Part shown: piece after piece, positions 25,111 through 32,364 of the stretch
How positions within the stretch are numbered: position 1 is the first letter of the stretch
How the letters are laid out: each line of letters starts with the position of its first letter
Assembly (NCBI GenBank): GCA_014860005.1
Contig: JACZKP010000095.1
Location: forward strand, 1-33,289
DNA from: Verrucomicrobiota bacterium
GTDB taxonomy: Bacteria; Verrucomicrobiota; Verrucomicrobiae; Limisphaerales; UBA11358
Length of the DNA stretch: 33,289 nucleotides
Direction of reading: 5' to 3'
Translations under genes and position numbers: made by a program
The notes under the pieces: generated by a model
What the model saw: the letters and a program-made list of their open reading frames with translations, nothing else
The model's database searches: none
Told to the model about the DNA's origin: nothing

Positions 25111-26285
25111 CCGCCTTTGACGGTCGGCGGGCAGGCAATTGCGGGCAGGCCCAGCCCGTGAAGGGGGAAAACGTGTTGTGCGACGCGCTGAATCATGGCC
25201 TCCACCTCGGCCGTCACGGCGGCGCGCTGCTCCGCACTGATGTATCGAACGGGATCGCGCAGACCGCCCGCCCACTCCGAACTGCCCAGCATCACGCCGC
25301 CCAGGCCAAGGCTGAAAACGTCATCATCGCCCTGCCCGGCGAAGGTGCGCCACGCCAAGGTCCAGCCGCGCACCGTGTGCTCGACGTTGTAACCGCCACC
25401 GCCGGCCACCAAAATCGGGATTTTCAGTTTGAGAAGTTCCTGGATCATGTCCACGAGTGCGTTGTTCGTCAGGCACAGATGCGTGAGTGGATCGCCGGCC
25501 AGCGTGTCCATGCCCAGTTCCAGCACGATCACGTCCGGTTCGTACGCGCCAAGCACGGGCAGCACCACCCGGTCAAACGCCAGCAGGAACGCTTCGTCGT
25601 GGGTTTCCGCCGGCAACGGCACATTCACATTGTAACCGCGGCCCGGGCCTTCGCCGATTTCATTTTCAAAACCACCCCAGGGAAACAACGTCTTGCCGCT
25701 TTCGTGCATGGAAATCGTGAGCACGTCATTGCGCCGGTAAAATGCCTCCTGCACGCCGTCGCCGTGATGCGCGTCCACGTCCAGGTACGCCACGAGTTTT
25801 CCAGCGTCGGCCAGTCTCATGCAGGCGAGCGCCACGTCATTGAGATAACAAAAGCCCGCCGCGCGCTGCGCCATGGCGTGATGGAAACCACCCAACAGAT
25901 TGAACGCAATGTCCGCCTCGCCGGCCAGCAACAGATCCGCCGCGTTCAGGCCGGCACCGCACGCCCACGTGCCGTAGGTGAACAGGTCTTTGAACACCGG
26001 CGTGTCCGGTCCCCCGAGGCCCATTTTCAGGCCGGTGACGGTTAGATCACCCGCCGCCGCGCGCTGGAGTTCGTCCAGATAGACGGGAGTGTGCCATGCC
26101 CGGAGTTCATTCAATGTCGCCGGGCGGGCTGCCGCTTCCACTTGTCGCACCCCGTCCAGCAAGCCGAGCGACATCAACCGCTGCCGGGTGAGGCCGGCGC
26201 GCTGGGTTTTGAACGGGCAATCCGGCGGGTAGCTTAACAGCTCAGTCTCCGGGGAATAAATGAAGGCCAGTTTCCGGTCACTCAT
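25107..26285 (-). CDS. Class I/II-type histone deacetylase family protein (AcuC-like)
   Basis: The 392-residue product from the ATG at 26285 (MSDRKLAFIYS) fits the AcuC/HDAC family; an ATG at 26315 would add 10 residues. The active site is intact: H135-H136 (GGFHHAM), the zinc ligands D171 and H173 in LDVDAHHGDG, the third ligand D260 in ELGMDTLAGDP, and Y299 in GGGGYN, the transition-state tyrosine. These proteins remove acyl groups from lysine, and bacterial AcuC deacetylates acetyl-CoA synthetase. The acs gene lies 55 bases downstream on the same strand, which strongly suggests that Acs is the target. Some family members instead act on polyamines or aminoacyl amides. Confidence 0.92.
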   Translation of the reverse strand: MSDRKLAFIYSPETELLSYPPDCPFKTQRAGLTRQRLMSLGLLDGVRQVEAAARPATLNELRAWHTPVYLDELQRAAAGDLTVTGLKMGLGGPDTPVFKDLFTYGTWACGAGLNAADLLLAGEADIAFNLLGGFHHAMAQRAAGFCYLNDVALACMRLADAGKLVAYLDVDAHHGDGVQEAFYRRNDVLTISMHESGKTLFPWGGFENEIGEGPGRGYNVNVPLPAETHDEAFLLAFDRVVLPVLGAYEPDVIVLELGMDTLAGDPLTHLCLTNNALVDMIQELLKLKIPILVAGGGGYNVEHTVRGWTLAWRTFAGQGDDDVFSLGLGGVMLGSSEWAGGLRDPVRYISAEQRAAVTAEVEAMIQRVAQHVFPLHGLGLPAIACPPTVKGG

Positions 26286-26917
26286 GGCGGGGGTGAGAGC
26301 AGGGGCGCGGTACAAAAGACCCGTGCCACGTGCGCTGCGCCGACCGTTCGGGTCGGGGCCTGGCGCGCGTGTTGGCGGGTTCGCGTTTCAAAGTCATCTC
26401 ATCCTGTCCAGATGCGCCGCCTGAAAGGCGCGCAGAGCCGGCGACCAGTTGTGATGCCGTTGCGGGTGCGGGGCGGACCTTGTGCCCGCCGCCACAGATT
26501 CCAGACAACGCACCCGGGCTTCCATCCCAATCACTTCGTCCGTGCGGCGGCGACCCGGCGAAACTGATGGCCGGTCCGCGGCACAGACGACGTTACCCAG
26601 CCCGACGCTGCGTCATCCTGTGGTAAAAGTTAACGGGCTGGCCGTGCGCCTGCTTCACCGTTTTTGGCAATTCATTGCTTTTTTTTGGGCCGCAACGTGA
26701 TGCCGCTGCGCTTTCAAGGCGGGAAAGCGGGTTGCCACAGAATCAAGACCCGCGAGGACTGGGAGCAGTGATCGCGTTGCGTCGGAGAACTGGACTCACC
26801 TCACCGTGGCGTGGCGAAGCCTGCGTCGTGGAGACGATGCCGCGAGCTATCAGTGGTTTCCCATGTTCCCAAGCTGCAAGAGCACGGTATGGCAGAACTG
26901 CAATTCCGCAGTCGTTA
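26286..26917. other. 632-base intergenic stretch without a supported gene
   Basis: Between the deacetylase start and the stop of the ADP-ribosyltransferase-like gene no recognised coding or RNA gene was found. A 23-codon frame at 26700-26771 (MPLRFQ...) and longer frames on the plus strand have no known domain or RBS. A T-rich run at 26680-26688 and GC-rich arms around 26450-26500 could form structure; I checked by eye for RNase P, tmRNA and cobalamin-riboswitch core motifs and saw none. The promoter for the deacetylase gene should be here but is not obvious. Confidence 0.4.
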
Positions 26918-27793
26918 TCACGTCACGTAAGCCTGGATGATCCATTGCGGCGGAATATCGGTCAGGAACGAGAGTTCGGTGGTGGCGTTGCCGATTTCGT
27001 TGAACAATGCAATGCACGTGGCATCGTCAATCGTGGGCCGATTCAGATACAAATCCGGCCACACGGCCTGGGGTTTCAAGCCAGCATCTCCGCCGAACGC
27101 CTGAACCCAGTCGCGTTTCTTCAAATCGGGAATGTGCATCCGGTAAATGAAGCCCTCCTCGCCATAACCACCGCACGCGGGGTTGGTGTCCGTGGAAATG
27201 GTCGGGCGCTTTTTGTTGCGCGCGGCGATGATGTTCCGCATCAGATCATTCGGGCCCAGCTTGGCGCCTTTGGTCTGGGGAAGAATCTCGACAGCGCCGG
27301 TATCCACGTGTTTCTTGAACGACAACTCCTCCTTGGTCTTAAGCCCCACGTAATAGCGCATGTAATCGCGGGCGTCCTCGACGGTGAATATCTTCGTGAC
27401 CCAGGTCTGGAATCCCATCTTGAAGATGTCATCGGGATCTCGCGAATCGCCCCGGTAAGCGGTGAATTCATGCTCGGCGGGCACATGGTCTTTGGTGATG
27501 GTTTCCCCCCGCGTTCGCTTGGCTTTCGGGGCCGTGTTGGCCGCCGTTTTTCGCAGGGAGATGCGCCACGGATTATCCGCTGTCGGCGTGGGCGGGCCTT
27601 GGGCGACGGACGGGGCGGGCTTGGCGCTGGTCGCAGGCACGGCGGGCTTGATCTGCTTGACCGGGACGACCGGCTTGAGCGCGCTCACGGCCGCGCCCGC
27701 TCGTTTCTTATCGCAATAGGTGCAGATGCGGCCCGGGCCGGTGCCGTCGGGACCTTTGCACCACTGATATTTGTTTGGATGTTCGCAAGGCAT
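26918..27793 (-). CDS. Putative mono-ADP-ribosyltransferase (cholera/pertussis-toxin-like R-S-E class) with N-terminal Cys cluster
   Basis: This 291-residue protein has three parts. Residues 1-30 hold C3, C12, C24 and C27 plus H5, resembling a small zinc-binding module. Residues 38-105 are a Pro/Ala/Lys-rich linker. Residues 110-291 resemble bacterial ADP-ribosyltransferase toxins: AYRGDSRDPDDIFKMGF with R114 matches the NAD-binding Arg motif of the cholera and pertussis A subunits, ISTDTNPACGGYG with S200-T201 matches the STS strand, and TTELSFLTDIPPQWIIQAY with E273 aligns with the cholera segment around its catalytic Glu112. The residue two before E273 is Thr instead of Glu or Gln, which may change target choice. 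No signal peptide is seen. Neighbours are a deacetylase upstream in coordinates and a DUF922 protein. I infer transfer of ADP-ribose from NAD to a protein or nucleic acid; no immunity gene is recognised. Confidence 0.72.
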   Translation of the reverse strand: MPCEHPNKYQWCKGPDGTGPGRICTYCDKKRAGAAVSALKPVVPVKQIKPAVPATSAKPAPSVAQGPPTPTADNPWRISLRKTAANTAPKAKRTRGETITKDHVPAEHEFTAYRGDSRDPDDIFKMGFQTWVTKIFTVEDARDYMRYYVGLKTKEELSFKKHVDTGAVEILPQTKGAKLGPNDLMRNIIAARNKKRPTISTDTNPACGGYGEEGFIYRMHIPDLKKRDWVQAFGGDAGLKPQAVWPDLYLNRPTIDDATCIALFNEIGNATTELSFLTDIPPQWIIQAYVT

Positions 27794-27983
27794 AACAAGA
27801 ACAGGTTAATGATCCACAAGCATGATGATTGGTGTTGTCCGCCGCTTCAAAAGCGCGGCACGAGATTGCAACGCCGAACACGCTCTGATTTTTCAAGCGG
27901 GATGGGGTGAGGTCAATTCATTTCCTTGAAGTTGTTCCACTGAGTCCTCATGGGGACCGAGCATAACGGAACCTCGGTTTGCA

Positions 27984-28009
27984 ATCCGCCTCCTCGCGTC
28001 GGCGTCTAC
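27984..28009. repeat. Second copy of the dispersed repeat arm
   Basis: This 26-base segment matches 14503-14528 at 24 of 26 positions (core CCGCCTCCTCGCGTCGGCG). No opposite arm is found nearby, so it is a solo half-element, 18 bases downstream of the end of the DUF922 gene. Confidence 0.7.
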
Positions 28010-28027
28010 GATTCCGCAGCTATTTCG

Positions 28028-28654
28028 TCAAAGATTCGGCGGGAGCGTCCTGCCCCTGGCCCGGTGTCCCGAGGGAAGCATCGCGCCCTGGGTGGCGCCA
28101 TGGCGGGTTCGCTGATCGTATTCCTGATTCTGCCGGGTGCAGATCCCGAGAATCTCGCGGGCCAAAGCATCAATCTGCTGGCGCACGGCCCGGGCATCGC
28201 TGCCGGGCGGAACGGATTTCACGCGCGCATGCATGTCCGACACGGCCGCGCGCACCAATTGAACATGTCCCTGCTCGTGCTCGTACAGCTTGGCCATGTA
28301 ATCATTCCAGGTCTTCACCAGTCCGGGCGCGGCGTTGGTGGATGGCGCCCAGCGCGGTAAAGTAATGGTGATCGTGGTCCGCGTGGTGAACGCCCCAGGG
28401 CGGTTCATTTGTCCGTGCTGCCGGATGGCGGCATTCCAATCAACCTTCCAGACCGTAAACCCGTCGTGCCTGCCGGATGTGCCCCGGGGCCGTCGCTGCT
28501 CGAGCGAACGATGCAACTCCGGCAGCGTCGCGCCTATGACGGGGTAGTAATTGGTGCGGATCAGCAGCGCATCCTGCGCCACCGCCGTGGCGGACCAGAG
28601 AACCAGGCACGCGAGCGGGGATTTCAGATTTGCGAAACGAGCACAGGCAATCAT
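28028..28654 (-). CDS. Exported DUF922-family putative zinc metalloprotease
   Basis: This 208-residue protein has a signal peptide (MIACARFANLKSPLACLVLW..., cut after AVAQ). It carries the DUF922 pattern: YYPVIGATLPELHRSL, WNAAIRQHGQMNRPGAFTT, ITLPRWAPSTNA and LYEHEQGHVQLVRAAV, where H126-E127-x-x-H130 is the HExxH zinc motif. This suggests a periplasmic metallopeptidase, although the family's substrates are not known. The last 25 or so residues (RTRHGATQGAMLPSGHRARG...) are basic, unlike the core, and lie next to the repeat copy, so the tail may be recently added. It is on the same strand as the ADP-ribosyltransferase-like gene, 234 bases upstream of it. Confidence 0.82.
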   Translation of the reverse strand: MIACARFANLKSPLACLVLWSATAVAQDALLIRTNYYPVIGATLPELHRSLEQRRPRGTSGRHDGFTVWKVDWNAAIRQHGQMNRPGAFTTRTTITITLPRWAPSTNAAPGLVKTWNDYMAKLYEHEQGHVQLVRAAVSDMHARVKSVPPGSDARAVRQQIDALAREILGICTRQNQEYDQRTRHGATQGAMLPSGHRARGRTLPPNL

Positions 28655-29144
28655 GATGGCGCGCCAAGTTGCGATTGACCGCGCTCCCTGTCAACGAATC
28701 GGTCATTGATTTGGTCATTTTGCGAAACCGTCGTCCGCCGGAAAGCGCGTCCCGAGCGGGGGATGCGCGAGCCATTGTGGTTCAAGGCCGGCGAGGCGAA
28801 TCGTGGTGGCGTGGATGATCATCAAATACGTGAATGCCGAAGCCAGCCTGGCGGCGTTCAGTGATGGTTGACGCGCGCACCGGCATTTTGCACGAGGCAG
28901 GTGTTATTAATGCTGATCGCAGCGCGTCGAAAGTGGAGTGACGATGCACTAAAACTGGCGATCCCGGTGTCCGGCTTGCACAAAACCTCGGGCTAAATCA
29001 TTGACGTGCCCGGCATGAAGTTCCTGCCCGGACTGAGTATTACAAAATTTGGTCAACTTTCTTCGTGCAGAAATCGGAGGAGACCGGTCTAATCACTCAC
29101 AAATCCCGGCAACATTCGCCACGAGGCGGTGTTTGAAGGAAAGC
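28655..29144. other. Divergent intergenic stretch before the propeller genes
   Basis: This is the larger part of a 532-base gap between the divergent DUF922 and propeller genes. No coding region is supported. A perfect TTGACA on the minus strand (28693-28688) has no good -10 partner at normal spacing. A TTGACG at 29001 also lacks one. Promoters for both sides should be here, but I cannot name them. Confidence 0.35.
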
Positions 29145-29162
29145 AGACGCACGTTTGCGTCT
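29145..29162. repeat. 7-bp hairpin upstream of the Cys-rich propeller gene
   Basis: AGACGCA-CGTT-TGCGTCT is a perfect inverted repeat ending 14 bases before the AGGAG ribosome site (29177-29181) of the next gene. It could be an operator or a leader-RNA hairpin; no factor is indicated. Confidence 0.5.
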
Positions 29163-29186
29163 AAACAGCAAATCACAGGAGAACAC

Positions 29187-30251
29187 ATGAAATCGAAGGC
29201 ACGATGGATGGTTGCGCTCGCGGTGATGGCGGGTGTGTGTTGGAACGGGGCCATGAACAGCATGGCCAACGATTACGAGGCCCAACTGAAAGCGGCAGCG
29301 GCAGCGCGGGCGAAAGACCCGGCGTGGAAGCCGTCCTGCCAGGAGGTGGACCTGATTCAAATTGGCGACAAGAAGAAACCGGGAACACTCCGGAATTTCT
29401 GCCTGAACGCCGAGGGCAACATTCTGGCGTGTTTCGGTAAGGCCATCCGGGTGTATTCGCCAAAAGGTGAGTTGCTGAAGACGCTGCCGCTGGAAATCCA
29501 GGCGGGCGCGATTTGCGTTGCGAAGGACGGTTCGATTTTCGCAGCGGGCGATGGCCGGGTGCTGAAACTGAACGCGGATGGAAAGGTGCTGGCTTCCGCC
29601 GTGTCGCCGGTGGCGAGTGAGCCGGTGACAATCACAAAAGAGATTGAGGAAATGCTCAAGCAATCCGGCCGGCCCATCAAAGAGGAAAGGGAGCGCATGT
29701 TGACCAGCCTCGAAAAGCGACGCACGGATGTCGCGGGGTTGGCGGCGACGGAGCAGGATGTGTTCATGGCGGTCGGTGCGCCCAGTGATTTCACCTATCG
29801 CGTTTATCGGTTCAATCACGCGCTGGAGAATCCGAAGCTCGTGGTCGAGAAACTGCGCGGCTGTTGCGGGCAAATGAACATCCAGTCGCACGCTGACAAT
29901 CTCTGGATTCCGCACAACGCCCGTCACCAAGTCGAAAGCCGAGATCGCGATGGGAAGGAACTCGCGAAATTCGGCAAGGCTGGCCGGGTGAAGCCGAGCG
30001 ATTTCGGCGGGTGTTGCGAGCCCAAGTGCATGCGTGTTCTGCCGAATGGCGAGATTCTTGCCGCCGAGTCCGGACCGCCGACGTGCATCAAGCGTTTCTC
30101 GGCAACCGGCAAGTTCATCGAAGTCATTGCCGCAGTGGAGACGAAGGGCGATTGCGTGCGGGTCACGGTGGAAATGAGTCCAGATGGCAAGCGGTATTAC
30201 CTGCTGGACACCACGCGCGACGCCATCCGCGTCTTCGCGGCGAAGGGTTAA
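29187..30251 (+). CDS. Exported NHL-like beta-propeller protein with repeated Cys-Cys motifs
   Basis: The 354-residue product from the ATG at 29187, with AGGAG 5 bases upstream, has an N-terminal signal (MKSKARWMVALAVMAGVCW..., cut near SMAND). Repeats such as FCLNAEGNILACFGKAIRVYS, ICVAKDGSIFAAGDGRVLKLN and RVLPNGEILAAESG give the NHL/six-bladed propeller rhythm, interrupted by a charged helical insert at 148-182. Two similar GCC motifs occur: GCCGQM (C226-C227) and GCCEPKCM (C276-C277, C281), with further Cys at 51, 72, 82, 110, 300 and 323. Paired vicinal Cys in a periplasmic propeller may bind metal or form disulphides. It is followed within 51 bases by the PhnD/PQQ fusion gene and is likely its partner. 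No enzymatic role is assigned. Confidence 0.85.
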   Translation: MKSKARWMVALAVMAGVCWNGAMNSMANDYEAQLKAAAAARAKDPAWKPSCQEVDLIQIGDKKKPGTLRNFCLNAEGNILACFGKAIRVYSPKGELLKTLPLEIQAGAICVAKDGSIFAAGDGRVLKLNADGKVLASAVSPVASEPVTITKEIEEMLKQSGRPIKEERERMLTSLEKRRTDVAGLAATEQDVFMAVGAPSDFTYRVYRFNHALENPKLVVEKLRGCCGQMNIQSHADNLWIPHNARHQVESRDRDGKELAKFGKAGRVKPSDFGGCCEPKCMRVLPNGEILAAESGPPTCIKRFSATGKFIEVIAAVETKGDCVRVTVEMSPDGKRYYLLDTTRDAIRVFAAKG

Positions 30252-30302
30252 GCCGGCTCAAGCTCCAGTTTCTTTATGAGTCACCCGAAACAAGGCAGTG
30301 TG

Positions 30303-32342
30303 ATGCGCTTCTGCGTCGTGTTGCTTGCGCTCCTTTTGTTCGGTGGCGAAAGGGTTTCCGCCAAACCGCCCGAGCCCATCCTGCTGGTGGTGATAGACCC
30401 GCTGGCCAAGGAATTAGCCTGCGCGTGTGTGAAAGGCTACGGCCAGCGGGATTATCGCAAACTTGCAGCGCGGCTTAAGTCGGCCCTCAAGCAGGAGGTC
30501 AGCATCGAGTTCTCCGATGACCTCGCTGAAACTCTGGCCCTCGCCAGTCCAGGGCAGGAAGTGATCATCGCTGGCGAGCATTCGCTCGTGATTCAGGGCG
30601 CAAAGAAAGCGGGGTTGAAATGCCACGCCATCTGCGAATTGACCGACCCCGAGGGCGGAACCACGTTCACGGGATCGTTCGTCGTGCGCGCTGACGATCC
30701 CGCCAAAGAGTTGAAAGATATCACCGGACGAAAGTTGTTGTTTGGGTTGGCGGACACAGGGGAAAATCATGCTGCCGCCCAGGCTGCATTACGAGCCGCC
30801 GGAGTCGAACCTCCCACGCCGGAAAAGCGTTCGGCTTACAGCGGCGCTGCGTTGGATGTGCTGGACAGTGAGTCGTCGCCAAAACCCGTCGCAGTCATTC
30901 CCGGCTACGCGGTGCGGTTGCTGGAAGGTTGCGGCAGCATCACGCCCGGCAGCTTGAAGGTGATTGGCAAAACCCAGCCCGTGCCGTTCGTCACGTTGTT
31001 TGTGGCTGAGAACATTCCGCCGGAGAAGGAGCAAAAAATTCTCAAAAGTCTGCTGGGCATCAAAAGCAACAAGAACCTGCTGAACGCCATGGAAAGCCGG
31101 GACGGGTTCAAACCAGTTAATGCGAAACCCGGCGGATCACAGGCGAATACTGAACCGGACTGGCCCGATTGGCGCGGGCCGGGCCGAGATGGGAATGTAC
31201 CGCGGCTTCCCGCGCGCCTACCGGAGAAAGTGAGCTTCATCTGGAAAAAGGCCGCCATGACAGGCGGCCTTGCCGGTTTAACTGTCAGCGACGGCCGGCT
31301 GATTCTGGCCGAACGTGATTTTGCCGAGGAGCACGACGTGTATCGCTGCCTCAATGCAAACAATGGCGAATTGCTCTGGCGCTTGGAATTTCCCGCGCGC
31401 GGAACATTGGATTACGGCCAGTCGCCGCGGGCCACGCCGGTCATTCACGAGGGCCGTGCCTACTTGCTTGGAGCGTTTGGAGAGTTGCGCTGTGTGAATG
31501 TCACGAATGGCAAGGTGATCTGGAAACGGCATCTGCTTCGTGATTTCAAGGCCGAGTTGCCAACTTGGGGAATGTGTTCCCCGCCGCTCGTGGTGGATGA
31601 TTTGCTCATCGTGAATCCCGGCAGCACGAACGCTTCATTGGCGGGGTTGGATCGTGCCACTGGCCGCACGCGCTGGACTGCGCCAGGAAATCCCGCGGCT
31701 TACTCAGCGTTCGTTTGCGGCGAATTCGGCGGACGACGCCAAATCGTCGGTTACGATCAAAATTCCCTGGGCGGCTGGGATGTGAAAACCGGCGCGCGGC
31801 TCTGGCAATTCGTGCCGCCCACGGAAGGCGACTTCAACGTGCCCACGCCCATTGCCGTGAACGGCGGCGTCATCGTGGCCACGGAAAACAACGGCACGCG
31901 GTTTTATCGTTTTGACGGCGCGGGCCGGATTATTCCGAAGCCGGCGGGCGAATTCGCTGACCTTTCACCCGACACCGCAACGCCGGTCGTGACGCGCGGG
32001 CGCGTGTTCGGGGCGGATCAGGGGCTGTATTGCCTGGACCTGCAGAATGGATTGAAAAAGGTCTGGCATCGCGAGGACGACACGTTGGGCGATTACTCGT
32101 CGTTGATTGCGGACGATGAGCGCGTGCTGGTGACCACGCTGGGCGGTGAACTGATTCTCCTGGACGCCAAGGCGGACGAGTGCGTCATCATTTCGCGATT
32201 GAAGGTGTTTGAAGACGACGTGGAGGTGTATTCGCATCCTGCACTGGTGGGGGCGCGGCTTTATGTGCGAGGCGGTTCGACTGTGGCTTGTGTGGACTTG
32301 GGAAACTACGGCAACGACTTTAGCCGGTTGGATCGTCAGTGA
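30303..32342 (+). CDS. PhnD-like substrate-binding domain fused to a PQQ-type beta-propeller
   Basis: From the ATG at 30303 the product has 679 residues (an ATG at 30276 would add 9). A signal peptide (MRFCVVLLALLLFGGERVSA) precedes a domain of about residues 25-271 that resembles the phosphate/phosphonate periplasmic binding protein PhnD: GSFVVRADDPAKELKDITGRKLLFG, then AAQAALRAAGV, a VIPGYAVRLLEG segment and a C-terminal PFVTLFVAENIPPEKEQKI part. From DWPDWRGPGRDGN (about 286) to the end is a PQQ-like propeller with VYRCLNANNGELLWRLEF, LRCVNVTNGKVIWKR and GWDVKTGARLWQF blades. No ABC permease or ATPase is nearby, so it probably senses or binds a ligand. PQQ binding is not shown: such blades often lack the cofactor. 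It lies 51 bases after the Cys-rich propeller gene. Confidence 0.85.
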   Translation: MRFCVVLLALLLFGGERVSAKPPEPILLVVIDPLAKELACACVKGYGQRDYRKLAARLKSALKQEVSIEFSDDLAETLALASPGQEVIIAGEHSLVIQGAKKAGLKCHAICELTDPEGGTTFTGSFVVRADDPAKELKDITGRKLLFGLADTGENHAAAQAALRAAGVEPPTPEKRSAYSGAALDVLDSESSPKPVAVIPGYAVRLLEGCGSITPGSLKVIGKTQPVPFVTLFVAENIPPEKEQKILKSLLGIKSNKNLLNAMESRDGFKPVNAKPGGSQANTEPDWPDWRGPGRDGNVPRLPARLPEKVSFIWKKAAMTGGLAGLTVSDGRLILAERDFAEEHDVYRCLNANNGELLWRLEFPARGTLDYGQSPRATPVIHEGRAYLLGAFGELRCVNVTNGKVIWKRHLLRDFKAELPTWGMCSPPLVVDDLLIVNPGSTNASLAGLDRATGRTRWTAPGNPAAYSAFVCGEFGGRRQIVGYDQNSLGGWDVKTGARLWQFVPPTEGDFNVPTPIAVNGGVIVATENNGTRFYRFDGAGRIIPKPAGEFADLSPDTATPVVTRGRVFGADQGLYCLDLQNGLKKVWHREDDTLGDYSSLIADDERVLVTTLGGELILLDAKADECVIISRLKVFEDDVEVYSHPALVGARLYVRGGSTVACVDLGNYGNDFSRLDRQ

Positions 32343-32364
32343 ATCCAGGCAATCTTATTCAAGT

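Noticed and set aside
24972..26045. 357-codon plus-strand ORF across acs and the deacetylase
   Set aside because: It is antisense to two strongly supported enzymes and has a His/Gln/Arg-rich shadow composition.
26700..26771. 23-codon plus-strand small ORF in the long intergenic stretch
   Set aside because: No ribosome site or recognisable family; it could be chance. Conservation data would be needed to call it.
26807..26823. 17-base identity with 15822-15838 inside the kinase gene
   Set aside because: A single 17-base match in a GC-rich 33-kb window can arise by chance, and the flanks do not match.
26675..27910. 411-codon plus-strand ORF opposite the ADP-ribosyltransferase-like gene
   Set aside because: It is rich in Arg/Gly/Leu without domain motifs, whereas the minus strand encodes three ordered ART motifs. 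It is read as a shadow.
28964..28979. GG-N10-GC pattern resembling a sigma-54 promoter
   Set aside because: Only the -12 TTGCA part is good; the -24 part is poor and it lies over 200 bases from the next start.
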